Shown in pieces: positions 11,494 to 23,064 of a stretch of 64,000 nt of DNA. Made by a program: the position numbers and the translations under genes. The notes beneath the pieces are model-generated. The model saw only the letters and a list, made by a program, of their open reading frames with translations, was not told where the DNA came from and made no database searches. The stretch comes from Acytostelium subglobosum LB1. Taxonomy: Eukaryota > Evosea > Eumycetozoa > Acytosteliales > Acytosteliaceae. Location: contig NW_012236526.1 in the NCBI RefSeq assembly GCF_000787575.1, forward strand, positions 310,001-374,000, in the 5' to 3' direction. Numbering within the stretch: position 1 is the first letter of the stretch; each line of letters starts with the position of its first letter.

Positions 11494-14400
11494 ATGGAAG
11501 GTGCGACCAATGTTATGTCGCTGTCTAATCAGTTACAACAGCAACAACAACAGGAGAAGGAGAAGCAACAACAACAAATGAACAATAACAATCCTGATAT
11601 GCACAAGTCACTTCCACCAATATTACCATCCGATAATGATAAGATGTTGTCGGACAAGAGATCAAGACGATTCTCACTCTACGTTTATCAACATCATAGC
11701 AATAGTACCAATGACCTACATAGTGCAGCGGCCTCGGATAAGAGTAACAATAAGAACAGCAGCAGCACGACGGTACAACCAGAGTTGTTTGGATACAAGA
11801 CACATCATGAAGATGAGTTTGGATACGCCTACACACACGATTCCAACGAGATTGACACAAGCAGTTCATCATCAGACAGTGCATACTCTCTCTATCGATC
11901 GGCACCATCAATCTCTCCAGTGACCAGTTTCACACAGCTCAGAGATGTGCCAGCATCCACTCTGACATCGACATCGACATCAACATTGACTTCGACATTG
12001 ACATCCATAACAACACCAACTCGTTCCAATGGACCAGCCACAGTCACCAGTCAAGCACCACAATCAACAACATCATTATATCATTCACAGACTCAAGTAC
12101 TGGCATACCCTCACACCGTTATACCTTATGCTCTCCCGATCATATCACCAACGGCGCCACTGCTTGCCGAGACACAGACTCTGAAGCCACCCGATCCCAA
12201 TCAGCTGCCATCGTCCTACTTCTCCACAGTGCGCTCGGCGTACGCCGCCGACGTCCGCGTGGGCGGAGGCAGCTACATGGAGGACGAGTACAATGAGAAG
12301 GAGTCGATACTGCGGCCCGTCGAGAAGTCGCTGTCGGGCGCAAAGGACTGGAACGTCGAGTTTCAAACATTGGTCAACAACAATCGCATGGAAGGATATC
12401 GCGAGATCTCCAAGCTGGCGCACGACTTTGTCTACACTGCCAAGATCTATGGCAAGGTCATCATCTCTGAGCTAATGCTCCCACTACATCTCAAAACAAT
12501 CAAACCGATCAACATTGGTGGAGTAGCCGGTGGTCACAAGTATATCGCATTGGGTATATTGTTCAAGGTATGTTGTCCTATCTATCGCGCACGCACTGAT
12601 CATCATCATGATCATGGTCACTAACACATGCAACTCAGCTGGCACTCGATTCACAAGGACTCTATGTTGGAGACCACAACGCGATGAAGGCAGCTGGACA
12701 TGAACTCAAAGGATTGATGAGTTATTATAATGCAAGAGTGGAAGGACTTCATCATCCATTGATGACACTGATCGATTATAGAGGCTTCCGTTTGGTGGCC
12801 ATGTCATTGCTGCCAATCAGTGGCGAGACCATTGTCTATGGCAGCAGTGATGGTGGCATCACGGTACACAGTGACAACACATCCTTCAATGAGAAGATGG
12901 AGAAGTCTGCACAGATACTCAATATCAAGGGTCATATTGTTGGCAGGGACAATCCACGTCTCCTACACTCCTGTGGCGACATTGAAGGTCACATTGGCAA
13001 CGATGGCAACTTCTACCTGTTGGACTTTGCCCGTGTATTCCCACCCGTTGTCAAGATCATCGAGAATGGTCCACCAAGTCATCTATATGAGTTGCTAAGA
13101 GTAAGTACATTTGATTGATTGGCGTTGCTGGACCATCAAATTAACAAACAATAATTCATGTGACTCTAGCCTGAGCTTGTAAAGTCCAACTCCAAGCCAT
13201 TGTCATCAGATGCACTGACTGGATGGGGCAAGTTTGATCCCAACTCTTCAGAACACAACTGTATGTTTGATCAACACAACACCAATCAATCAATCAATCA
13301 AAGATACCATACTTACAATCAATCAATAACAACCATACAGATGAAGTCAAGGAGGCATCATACAAGTTGTTCTTAAAGGTCATACCAAAGTTTGTCAAGT
13401 ACTTGGATGGATTGGACATGTGTGAGAAGAAGGAGTTGCATTTGACACAGGAGCTGCATCGTGTTGGAATCAACTGCAGATACTTGGGACTGATCAAGCG
13501 TCAGGTACATTGTCCATGCGTAAGAAGAATCATCCTCTGTGAGATGTTGGCGCGTACCATCAGGAGCGAGGTCATGGCACTGTTCAGAGGCAAGATGAAG
13601 ACTGCCGACACACCCTCTGAAGAGCCCTTCAAAGAGGTAGTCGTCCAATACTTTAACAAGGTCTTCAAGTTTGAGTCCACTCCCAAGGGTAATGCATGGC
13701 CTGCATCACTAAAGTATGTTACTTCATCATTCATTCATTCAATCACTGGAACCCATTCCAACTAACATTGTTATTACTCCAGGGAGTCAATATCCAAGAA
13801 GTTCATGGGAGCATTCCAGATATTACCAGAGGATAGAGAGACGATAACATTCGAATCGATCGTTGGAAAGAAGTTTGACGAGGAGATGATGAAGAGATAT
13901 ATTCGCTCCGATGGCAAGCAGGAGGACTTTTTGGTGAGCGACGTCGATGTACACACGATGATGAAGCGTTTCAATCAGTTGTCTGGTGTTGGCCTGACGC
14001 AACGCGCGATGAAGGAGCTCCAGAAGCAGGACAGCATTCGTTTGGTACCTTCCGACGTCAAGAGAATGAAGGCCAAGGTCAAGGCACACCATCTCGTCGA
14101 GTTTGCTCAGGGCATGGTGCTGTGGGACGAGGCCAAGAAGGAGATGATGCTCAACAAGGTGGGCACAGCAGCAGGTAGCCTCAGCAATCACAATCACTTG
14201 GCTGCCGCTGCCGCCAACATGCCAGCACTCCAAGGCGCCGAGAACAACAGCGAGAGGATCGCTGATCGTTTGATGATGTGTGCTGATGATCACTTCCGTA
14301 GTGCTCTCTCAGTGTCGCCACACAGCGGCGAGGTCAGTGCCAATTGGGCACTGATGCTGGTCGAGCGTGCCAGAATATCACGTCTCACCAACCCCGAGCT

Positions 14401-17032
14401 GGCCGACAGCCAGTACCACATGGCCGAGGAGAAGCTGCGGACGAGCGTGTGCGATGGCGGCAAGCCCAAGATCACACTGGACAATGTGCTGCTCGAGTAC
14501 GCCGAGTTCCTCTACATCTGGGGCACGTACTTCCACATTGAGCTCGACATGAACGAGGCCAATGGACTGCGCAGCAAGATCCTGGGCCGCTGCCAAAAGA
14601 AGATCTATGAGGCCATCCAGATCAACCCGTCCAAGTTCTCCGTGGTGCTACAAAAGGCCAAGTTCCTGGAGAAGAGCTTCCACGAGTCCAAGAGCTTCCG
14701 TGAGCACGCCGCCTACTACGCCGCCATCTCGCTGGTGCTTGACACTCTGATCCAGAGCTACGACAAGCTGCCCGCGACGTTCCATCGCGAGATCGCCGAG
14801 AACATCACGCAGAACCTGTCACCCATCGAGGTGATGATGAAGGAGAAGGAGGTGGCCGAGTCGCCCGACCTCATCCATCGCTCGATCGACGACGACATTG
14901 GCCACAAGTCAGCCATCTCGCTCCGCAAGGAGGAGGAAGAGATCAGGAAGCTGCTCGAGACTGACCCATACGCTGTCATCAAGTTTGAGATGGGTTGCTC
15001 ATACCTGCGCTACGGCTACATGACGCATCTATTTGGTATCATGTGCTCGAAGCGTGGCCACACCAAGCAGGCCAGCACCAAGCTGCTCAAGAAGGCGGGT
15101 TCGCTCATGCAGATGAGTATCGATACGGACCCCAACAACCGAGACATCCTCATCGAGCACATCAAGAAGTTCACATCATCCAGCCAGTTTATCGACTTTT
15201 ACCAGTCGGCCATCGGATGTCCATCGGTCATTGACTTTTTGGAGGACCGCTTCTCGCGTATTGGTCACCTGTCTCTAAAAGACTGCTGGCACATTCCCAT
15301 CGAGTTGATCGAAGGACTGATCGAGTACTCGCCCAAGGTCAAGGTGCTCGTGCTAGATGGATGCACTCAGGTCACCGATTCCACAATCGAGTTGATCGCC
15401 AAGAAGATGCTACATCTCGAGACACTCAGTCTGTGTGACTGTGTCAAGATCACCACGATCGTGTCACAACGCCTGCTCAAGGAGCACCTGGCAGAGGTGG
15501 CCAAGAATGGCAAGTCACAAAGCAGTGTCAGCACTGGAAACCTCAATGAGTATATCCAAGAGTCATCATCATCGTCTTCGTCATCATCGACCAAGAGATG
15601 TATATTCGAGAAACCATCATTCAAATGTCATGCTGGCGCAACACCCAACCAGAACATACTGATGACCTCGTTGAACAATGTCCTGACGGCATCCAACCAG
15701 GCACCAACGTCTCCCCCACTGGCACTCAAGCCACTTGGCCTACTACAGAACCTCAATCTGAGTGGCTGCCTGGCCATCAAGGACGACACAATCATCAACA
15801 TTGCCCAGCTCAACCTGCCCCTCCTCTCAATCTCACTCAAACAATGCATCAACATCACCGATCGTGCAATCATCCAGTTGACTCAGCACAGCCACCGCCT
15901 GCAATCCATCAACTTAAGTGGATGCACAAACATTGGCGACGCATCAATCTACGCCATCACGTCCACCTGTCTTGGCCTGCGCGAGCTCAACCTCAACAAG
16001 TGTGTCAACGTCACATCGTCCTCGATCGACAAGTTCTGCAAGACGTTGCAGAGCAGCATTCGCTCGCTACGTCTGTCCAAGGCACCGTTGGCCGTCACCG
16101 ACGACACACTGCGCCTCATTGGCAAGTACTGCATAGAGATGCAGCACGTGAACATCACCAACAACACGCTGGTCACCGACCACGGCGTCAACAGCCTGAC
16201 CAAGTCGGTGCGCAACATTGTTGAGCTCAACATATCCTATTGTGTCAACATCTCGGACCAGGGCATCGCCATGATCGCCAGCGCCTGTCCCAAGCTCCGC
16301 ATCCTGCGCATGGCCGGCCTGAACAGCGTGTCGTCTCTGCGACCGATCGGAAACAACTGTCCAGAGCTGGTCGAGTTGGATGTCACCGAGTGCCACAAGA
16401 TCACTTCGGACCTGGGCTGTGTCACCAAGGGCTGTCCCAACCTCACCATCTTTAAGCTGCGCCGCTGCTACGGCATCCAGGACGCGCCACTACTCTCAGA
16501 CGACGGCGAGATCCACCTGCTGTGCAAGATGACCAAGCTGGACTGGAGCCACGGCAACATCGAGTTCCCCACCATCCACTCGATCACGCACTCGTGCAAG
16601 TCGCTCACATCGCTCAACATCTCCTATTGCAAGAGCCTGAAGGACTCGTCGCTAGAGAGGATCGCGGCGTCCCTTCCCCGTCTCAAGAAGCTCAAGATCG
16701 ACGCATTGGTCACCATCACGGACGATGGCATCAAGGCACTGTCCGAGGGCTCGCTTCACAGCAACCTCGAGGTGCTGTCGCTGGCCGGCTGTCGAAAGAT
16801 CACAGACGTCAGTGCCCGATACATCCTGCAGTTTAGCAACCTGCGCAAGATATCGATTGGCGAGTGCATGATGACCACCTCTGGTGCCGAGATCATCGTG
16901 GCCGACTCCTTTGAGTTGATGCAATTCAATGTTCGCAACTGTCTCAACATCAACATCATTCATCTTAAGGAGAAGCATCCACACATCTGTTTCAAGAGTA
17001 TCAAGAAGGAGACTGCCTACTTCTCTGAATGA
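11494..17032 (+). CDS. CLU-domain protein with C-terminal leucine-rich repeats
   Basis: Exons are 11494-12567, 12639-13100, 13170-13260, 13341-13713 and 13783-17032, giving 1749 residues. I chose the ATG at 11494 because the frame upstream has only a GTG. Residues 1-270 are low complexity (Gln, Ser, Thr). A CLU domain follows at about 275-570 (GAKDWNVEFQTL.., DFVYTAKIYGKVI.., HSCGDIEGHIGNDGNFYLLDFARVFP). A region from about 670 to 1100 is helical with TPR-like segments. Residues about 1160-1749 are cysteine-type leucine-rich repeats (LNLSGC..I.D..I..IA), broken by a Ser-run spacer near 1260. CLU proteins affect mitochondrial distribution and bind mRNAs for mitochondrial proteins. The LRR half resembles F-box/AMN1-type repeats used for protein recognition. 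The canonical N-terminal CLU ubiquitin-like part is not evident, so this is a paralogue of CluA, not CluA itself. AATAAA is at 17059-17064. Confidence 0.88.
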
Positions 17033-17472
17033 TCAATGGATCAGTTTGATTGATAGTGAATAAACATATGTTGTCGTTCGTTCGATGTCATATTTGTAGT
17101 TATACATTCATCATCATAACATCGCGTTTGTTTGTTTGATTGTATCCGCCATTAAGCTGTTACTGTTTGCTGCTGTATGTTTATTGTATATAATGTAGAG
17201 TTGAGTGATTGATTGGTTGGATGGATGGTAGGATGTTGATGATGCTACACAGTCGCAAGCTTGAATGAGGTGTAATGTACTATACTATAATATAAGTCGT
17301 GTGATTGATTGGTGTGACATGTCACTCTTCTTCTTGACTCCAAGGATTGATTGATTGATTGATCTGTATCGCTCACTCTCTATCTCTTCTGTCTTGATGA
17401 TGATGATGAATGTTTACACTTCACAAACACATTGATCGTTGTTGTTTGAATATGACGGCCAGACTTGATCGC
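17033..17472. other. Intergenic, convergent 3' flanks
   Basis: This is the shared downstream region of the CLU-LRR gene (+) and ATP synthase g (-). It holds the CLU poly(A) signal, GATTGATT repeats at 17200-17370 and a (GAT)n run near 17397. No gene is seen. Confidence 0.5.
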
Positions 17473-17760
17473 TTATTCTCTTCTGTTCAACTCGGTGTGG
17501 ACATCGATGTCGTAACCTGGCCAGTAACCAACGATGGAGTTCTTGCCATAGACCTCACCGGCGTAGAAGAAACCGGCCATGCCGACGGCGGTGCCAGCGA
17601 CTCTCTTGGCATCACCGACGGTGATGGCAGATGGGTTCTTGAGCTTCTCGACAAACAGGTTGGTGTCGGCCTTGATCACGGCTGAGCTGTAACGCTGCTT
17701 CAAGTACTGGAGCAAGTTGCAGCCGAACTGGTAGAACTGTGGTTGGTTGACGTTGGTCAT
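17473..17760 (-). CDS. Mitochondrial ATP synthase subunit g
   Basis: This is a single exon of 95 residues starting at the ATG at 17760; the frame is open further upstream but that part has no better start. The sequence QYLKQRYSSAVIKADTNLFVEKLKNPSAITVGDAKRVAGTAVG... with a C-terminal hydrophobic segment (GMAGFFYAGEVYGKNSIVGY) fits the ATP synthase g family. These are short membrane proteins of the F1Fo complex in the inner mitochondrial membrane that help dimerise the enzyme and shape cristae. A G-x-x-x-G-like spacing in the membrane segment (GTAVGMAGFFYAGEVYG) agrees with this. Codons are C/G-ending, as expected for abundant protein. The next gene upstream is Rac, divergent. Confidence 0.8.
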   Translation of the reverse strand: MTNVNQPQFYQFGCNLLQYLKQRYSSAVIKADTNLFVEKLKNPSAITVGDAKRVAGTAVGMAGFFYAGEVYGKNSIVGYWPGYDIDVHTELNRRE

Positions 17761-18744
17761 TCTTTGTTGTTGTTTGTTGATTAGATAGAATATGTATCTT
17801 TGGTTGTTGTTTGAATCAAACAAGTTTGAAGTTGTAAAGTATTGCGTGTGTTTGGTTGCTCAGCTGGGTCCTCCTTCCCCAACCCCAGGCGCATCATTCA
17901 TCATAGCTCAGCACACGAATTAAAAAAAAATCGGCAACGATGAACTTCCAGTCAGTCTTTCTCTCTCCGACCCAATAGCCAATGACTTGTTCATCCTACT
18001 CATCAATCATCGACATCATCAATAACTTGAATCGTTGTTATCTTTTACATGTTTAATTGTATGATGATGATGACTTTGTTGTTGTTGTCAACAATTTAAT
18101 TGTTAATCTTTGATGTTGTCATTATGAAATATACAACCAACAACATTATTTGATCAATGAAAGTATGCGCGATCGTCATAGGCAAACAAACAATAAATAT
18201 CACAGTGACCTTTTCAGTTGGTCCACCTTTTTTGCAAATAGTTTGTTTGGCTCTCTCTTTCCTCATGGTGGACACATCCCCTCTCATTCACTCTTACTCA
18301 CTCACTCACTCATTCACTCACTTACTCCCTAACTCACTTCCCTTCTTGTTCACACACAAACCAATTATATTTGTTGTCAACATTATTCATTCATTCATTC
18401 TCTCACTCACTCTTACCACTCACTCTCACTCATTTACTCTCACACACACAACACCAAAGAGAGAGAGATAGAAAGAGATAGATAAATAGAAAGATAGATA
18501 GTTGTAATTAGATAGTTAGTGTCAACAAGTTAATCAAACAACTAAACAAGCAGCGTTCATTCGTTCTGCATCACCCCCTATTTAATAGAGCTAACTGGTA
18601 TGTTGTTATTGTTGTTATTGCTGTACAACAAACAATTGTTATACGGGTTATAGTTATTGTTAACTAACATATTCATTACAAACAAACAAATATATAGTAT
18701 TATTAGATTGATAGATAGATAGATTAGATAAGATAAATTGAACA
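17761..18744. other. Divergent promoter region, ATP synthase g and Rac
   Basis: This is a 984-bp AT-rich spacer. It has an A-run at 17922-17930, ACTCACTC/ATTCATTC tracts at 18290-18440 (leader of Rac) and (GATA)n at 18466-18500 and 18710-18740. TGTTATTGTTG repeats lie at 18600-18625. No ORF with coding character was seen. Confidence 0.5.
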
Positions 18745-19484
18745 ATGCAATCGATCAAGTTGGTAGTCGTAGGTGATGGTGCTGTTGGAAAGACATGTCT
18801 GTTGATCTCATACACCTCAAACTCCTTCCCAACTGAATATGTACCCACCGTCTTTGATAACTACTCAGGTATGTTAAGTTGTTAGGTTTATCAACAATAT
18901 AACAACTGGTATAACTTACATTATTATTATTTAATAGCCAATGTTATGGTTGATAACAAGACAGTTAGTTTGGGTCTTTGGGATACAGCTGGTCAAGAGG
19001 ATTATGACCGTCTCCGTCCACTCAGTTACCCTCAGACCGATGTATTTCTTATCTGTTTCGCTATAATAAGCCAGACATCGTTCACCAATGTCAAGTCCAA
19101 GTGGTGGCCAGAGGTCACTCATCACTGTCCCAACAGCACGATCATCCTCGTTGGCACCAAGTGCGATCTCAGAGACGACAGGGAGGCATTGGAGAAGCTC
19201 AAGGAGAAGAACCAAACACCACTCTCGCCACAACAGGGTGAGCAGATGGCCAAGGACATCAAGGCGTTTTGTTATTTGGAGTGTTCCGCTTTGACTCAGA
19301 AGGGTATTGCATCATCATCATCTTCATCATCATCGTCAATTGCGATAGTTGACTAACAATCCCAATCAATCATTCAATCAATATAGGTCTTAAGCAGGTA
19401 TTCGATGAGGCAATCAAGGCCGTTATATTCCCAGACAGAGACAAGTCCAGCAAGTCGGGCAAGTCAAAGTGCTCGATTCTATAG
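18745..19484 (+). CDS. Rac-type small GTPase (RacF-like)
   Basis: Exons are 18745-18868, 18938-19303 and 19387-19484, giving 195 residues. Rac proteins switch between GDP and GTP to control actin assembly at membranes. The P-loop is GDGAVGKT (10-17), switch I contains [11 protein letters not shown], switch II is [16 protein letters not shown], and G4/G5 are GTKCDLR and CSALTQKG. The Rho insert helix ([14 protein letters not shown]) is present. The C-terminus is basic and ends in CSIL, a CAAX box for geranylgeranylation. The segment [21 protein letters not shown] and the CSIL ending match my memory of the RacF group, so a RacF orthologue is likely but not certain. A Ser-rich open frame at the end of exon 2 is intron, since the spliced form restores [10 protein letters not shown]. 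Confidence 0.95.
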
Positions 19485-20267
19485 AAACATAACATTTGCT
19501 GACAACATAACAACAACATAACAATAACAACAACAACAACATCTGCCAAGGCAGTAGCAGCAGAAGCAATAGCAATAGAAGCAGCGGCTGCAGCAGCGGC
19601 AGGCGGCATTTGAACAGAATACAACATCACAAACACATTACTATCAAAATCACATCACATCACATCACATACACAAAGGAGCTTGGAGTTTGGAGAATGA
19701 AGAGTTTGAACACATTGAGTTCAACAACAACAACAACGACATCAACGTGATTGAATGAACATGGTCCAAGCCTCGAACCAAAGGTTCACATGTAAAGAGG
19801 GTATTATTTATTTGATCAATAATAACATCAGCAGCATCGTCATCACAACATCCAACACTTACTACTTTAACCTCCTCCTTATATTACAACAACGTTTAAC
19901 AATAATAATCAATCAAGTTTCTCTACATCCAATCACTTCCATAACAATCACAATCACACTTTTGCTTGGAGGGTTCGTTAGGGCTTCGCTCTTCAAATAT
20001 CATTCATTCATTCTTTGTGTGATGTTGTTCGAACAAATAGATATACCTAGGGGCATTAGCTTTCTGTACTTGTTTGGGCCTCCGCCATTCAATGACGGAC
20101 AAGGGCCTTAAAATATCGTCTGAAAGACCCATGCATGGCAGCAGGACCAAATGGTTGAGACACTCATCAACTTAGTAAGACCTATAATATCGCGTCTGAT
20201 TGCTACATTGACAATCCAGTCTTCCATTATCAATCATCAACTAACACATACACGTACATTCAACAGG
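19485..20267. other. Intergenic, Rac 3' flank and sedolisin promoter
   Basis: This has CAA-rich and GCA-rich 3' flank of Rac (19500-19620), ATCACATCAC repeats near 19650, and AT-rich sequence. A small imperfect hairpin sits at 20082-20098 (CCG-CATT/AATG-CGG). An open frame at 19755-20111 is low complexity and not supported as a gene. Confidence 0.4.
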
Positions 20268-22137
20268 ATGAGGTTGTTTATTATAACTCTGATTGTTGTT
20301 ACTTTGTTCTTGGTCTTCAATGACAAGGTTAACTCACAAACACATCGTGTTCCGCATCTCTGGACACAAACTGTCAAGGCCTTGCCAAATGATATAGTAG
20401 AGTTTAGAGTTGCCTTGCGCCAACATAATCTTGATGTTCTCGAGAGCACTCTACTAGATGTCTCTGATCCAAAGTCTGACAACTATGGTACGTCTTCACA
20501 TCCCTCCACAATCACGACAAACACTCCCTCACTCCTTCAATCAATCAATCAAAGGTAAACACTGGACAATTGATCAGATAATGGGCTTGATATCACCATC
20601 AAGTGAGGTCTCTAACAATGTTGTCCAATTCCTGATGGCCAATGGAGTGGAGAATGTTGAGAATCATCGTGACTTTATCAAAGCATCGGCATCAGTTGAG
20701 ACCATTGAATATTTGTTCAATGTTGACATGTTCATCTTTGAACACAAGACCAAGAGGAATCACTTCATCACCAGCTCCTCCTAAATCTACACCGTACCAT
20801 CACCAATTGCCGATGTAGTTCAGATGATCTCTGGTATCTCAGAGTTGCCATACATCAACGAGCTCTCCAAGCCAAGGCGAGCATCCAACCCTGCAGCCAC
20901 TGGCAAGATACCAATCGACAACGGATTGGTCATTCCAGAGACCATCCAGGAAGTCTACGGCATCTCCGCAGGGTTTGACAACAATCCAAACTCATCACTT
21001 TGTTTGGTCGAGTTCCTGAAGGAGCATGCCTACTTGCCACAAGACTTGGTCAACTTCTCGACACTAATGTCTACGCCATTCTTCAACACCAGTCATATTG
21101 TCGGTGCCTTTGACACATTCTTGCCAGGTGGCGAATCAATCCTTGACGTCCAATTCAGTGCATCAACAGCTCAATCAGTTGAACTATGGTACTGGACTGT
21201 TGATAACTGGATGTATGACTTCTTGTCCGACCTCTCTGTAACATACCCAGCACCCTACGTTATCTCAATGTCCTGGGGATGGCCTGAGGACGTGACCTGT
21301 CAGATGGCTTCATGTCCAAGCAATGAGACCAGTATCGAGTACATCGATCGTTGCAACGTCGAGTTTATGAAGTTGGGACTGCGTGGCATCACAGTCGTTG
21401 TCATCTCTGGTGACCTCGGTGCACCAGGCAATGGCAACTCCAATTGTGACCACCTGTCCAATCCCTTAACCAACATTTATCCGGGTACCTCACCCTGGGT
21501 AACCACAGTTGGCGCCACCATGCTTGCTGCGCCAACAACAGAGACCTCACCTGCCAGCAACAATAACAACAACTACGACGACATCAACTCACCACCAATC
21601 TGTAGACAACAACCATGTGCCAACTCTACTGTGGAGCTGGTCTGTACCTTCCCAGAGGCACTCATCACAAGTGGTGGCGGCCTCTCCTATTACACACCAA
21701 TGCCATCTTGGCAGTCTAGCCAGGTGACTTCATACCTCAACTCTGGCGTGAAGCTACCATCCTCATCATTCTACAATGCTACCAATCGTGCGTTCCCAGA
21801 TGTCTCGGCATTAGGTCACAACTATGCTTGTATCGTACATAATAGGTTGGAGATTATGGATGGCACTTCGGCATCGACTCCAGTATGGGGTGGTATCATC
21901 GCCTTGCTGAACTCCTACCGTCTAAACAATGGTAAGAGTACTCTAGGCTTTATCAATCCACTCCTATACTCTGCACCAGCCAACTGTTTCAATGACATCA
22001 CTACTGGCAACAACTTTTGCATGGAACAATGCTGTAGTTTCACTGGATTCATTGCCACCACTGGTTGGGATCCAGTCACTGGTCTTGGAACACCAGTGTT
22101 CAAGATCCTACTTGCCTATGTTGCCTCTCTTCCATAG
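20268..22137 (+). CDS. Sedolisin (S53) serine-carboxyl peptidase, TPP1-like, with an in-frame stop
   Basis: Exons are 20268-20487 and 20555-22137. The N-terminus is a signal peptide (MRLFIITLIVVTLFLVF). An S53 pro-domain follows (HNLDVLESTLLDVSDPKSDNYGKHWT, the usual 'SDP.s..YGk' motif). The catalytic domain shows the Glu/Asp pair in GESILDVQF, the oxyanion Asp in VVISGDLGAPG and the nucleophile in DGTSASTP. A C-terminal calcium site lies at WDPVTGLGTP. Relatives such as tripeptidyl-peptidase 1 remove N-terminal tripeptides in lysosomes. The frame holds a TAA at 20782-20784, just after the pro-domain, while both sides match the family with no shift. A GT/AG intron does not explain it. So the gene is a recent pseudogene, a base-call error, or read through. 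All catalytic residues are intact. Confidence 0.85.
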
Positions 22138-22197
22138 ATGGTCTATTATTATAAATACTAATATGACGATTAATTATTTGATTGATTGAGTGATTGT

Positions 22198-22283
22198 GAT
22201 CAATTTGGTAATGGTTACTTAAAATGGATACTTCTCCTTATTAAGTATCGTTTACCTTATATAGTAATGGATACCAATTGATC
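22198..22283. repeat. Imperfect hairpin / inverted repeat
   Basis: The outer arms GATCAATT and AATTGATC (22198-22205, 22276-22283) and inner arms GATACTT and AAGTATC (22227-22233, 22243-22249) are perfect. The sequence between them pairs partly. It sits about 40 bp before a TATAAATA box. Confidence 0.5.
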
Positions 22284-22318
22284 CACAAAGTATATAGTTG
22301 ATTGACATCCCCGGCAAG

Positions 22319-22326
22319 TATAAATA
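22319..22326 (+). promoter_or_regulatory. Candidate TATA box
   Basis: TATAAATA lies about 30-35 bp before the presumed first exon of the small Arg/Cys/Gly gene. Its spacing to the leader intron donor supports transcription starting near 22350, but no transcript data are available. Confidence 0.4.
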
Positions 22327-22488
22327 CCAAGGTGTATCCAGTCATTAGTATCATTGGTAAGTAGACTTGACAGATTACCATGGCTCACGAACTATCCTCA
22401 TTCCATTCTTTCAAATACTGACTCACTTTGTTTGTTTCGTTCCATAATTCCCACATGTCTAGCCAACTTGAAGAACCTTGCTCAACCT

Positions 22489-22668
22489 ATGGCCGCCATC
22501 CAGAATGCCCAGTCTTTTGCCTCATACCAGGGAGCCACGTCCAACCAGTCCAACAACGAGGTTGAGTGCTGCCGCCGCAGGAGAAGAGTGAACATCAACA
22601 TCATCATCGGAGGATTCAACAATGGTTGTGGTTGCGGTGGCTTTGATGGCTTTAACGGCTTTGACTGA
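22489..22668 (+). CDS. Small Arg/Cys/Gly-rich protein
   Basis: The ORF encodes 59 residues from the first ATG after a likely leader-intron acceptor. It has an N-terminal Ala/Gln/Ser part, a basic Cys patch (ECCRRRRRVN), a short hydrophobic run (INIIIGGF) and a C-terminus rich in Gly and Phe/Asp (GCGCGGFDGFNGFD). Small Gly/Cys-rich genes with a TATA box and an early intron are common and highly expressed in dictyostelids (for example the hssA/2C type), but the sequence does not match that family clearly. Function is unknown. C/G-ending codons and the AATAAA at 22740-22745 support a real expressed gene. An upstream non-AUG extension is possible but unlikely. Confidence 0.65.
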   Translation: MAAIQNAQSFASYQGATSNQSNNEVECCRRRRRVNINIIIGGFNNGCGCGGFDGFNGFD

Positions 22669-23064
22669 GCGCACTCTCAGTACTTACTGTTGGTCCTCCT
22701 ACCTACTGAATAGTCCAATCCTAGTCTAGTGTGAGGATCAATAAACAACATCATGTGTGCTTGTTGTCATCTTACAGTCACATCAATCAATCAACTAACT
22801 AATCAACTAACTACACATAACATTGCTTTATCGTTAAGTCGCTCAAACATTGAGCGTAGATAGAATATACAATTTAATAATGACGAGACCAAACAATGTT
22901 GCTGGTTTGGTCATTGGCCAGTGGATGGTGGATGGATTGGTAATAGATACAAAGATTGTTGTTGTGTTGTAATCGTCGGGAGAGAGAGGTCACCAAGAGC
23001 AAGCAATTGATTGAGATCGAGTTTACATGTTGCTATTGTCATCATCATCGTCGTTGTCAGTAGT
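22669..23064. other. Intergenic, convergent 3' flanks
   Basis: This holds the AATAAA at 22740-22745, CAACTAACTAATC repeats near 22785, and a hairpin CGCTCA-aacat-TGAGCG at 22840-22856. No gene was found; an open minus frame at 22911-23213 is the antisense shadow of the neighbouring exon. Confidence 0.5.

Larger units (their letters stand above)
22138..22488. other. Intergenic and 5' leader of the small Arg/Cys/Gly gene
   Basis: This contains an 86-bp imperfect hairpin at 22198-22283, a TATAAATA at about 22319-22326 and a putative leader intron. The intron runs from a GTAAGT near 22356 to the AG at about 22462, so the first exon would be non-coding. Confidence 0.5.

Noticed and set aside
15598-16224. 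208-codon alternative frame inside the LRR region
   Set aside because: Out-of-frame shadow of the LRR exon, Gln/His-rich without domain.
19755-20111. Open frame of 118 codons after the Rac gene
   Set aside because: Low complexity, AT-rich, no domain, poor start context; it lies in 3' flank and promoter sequence.
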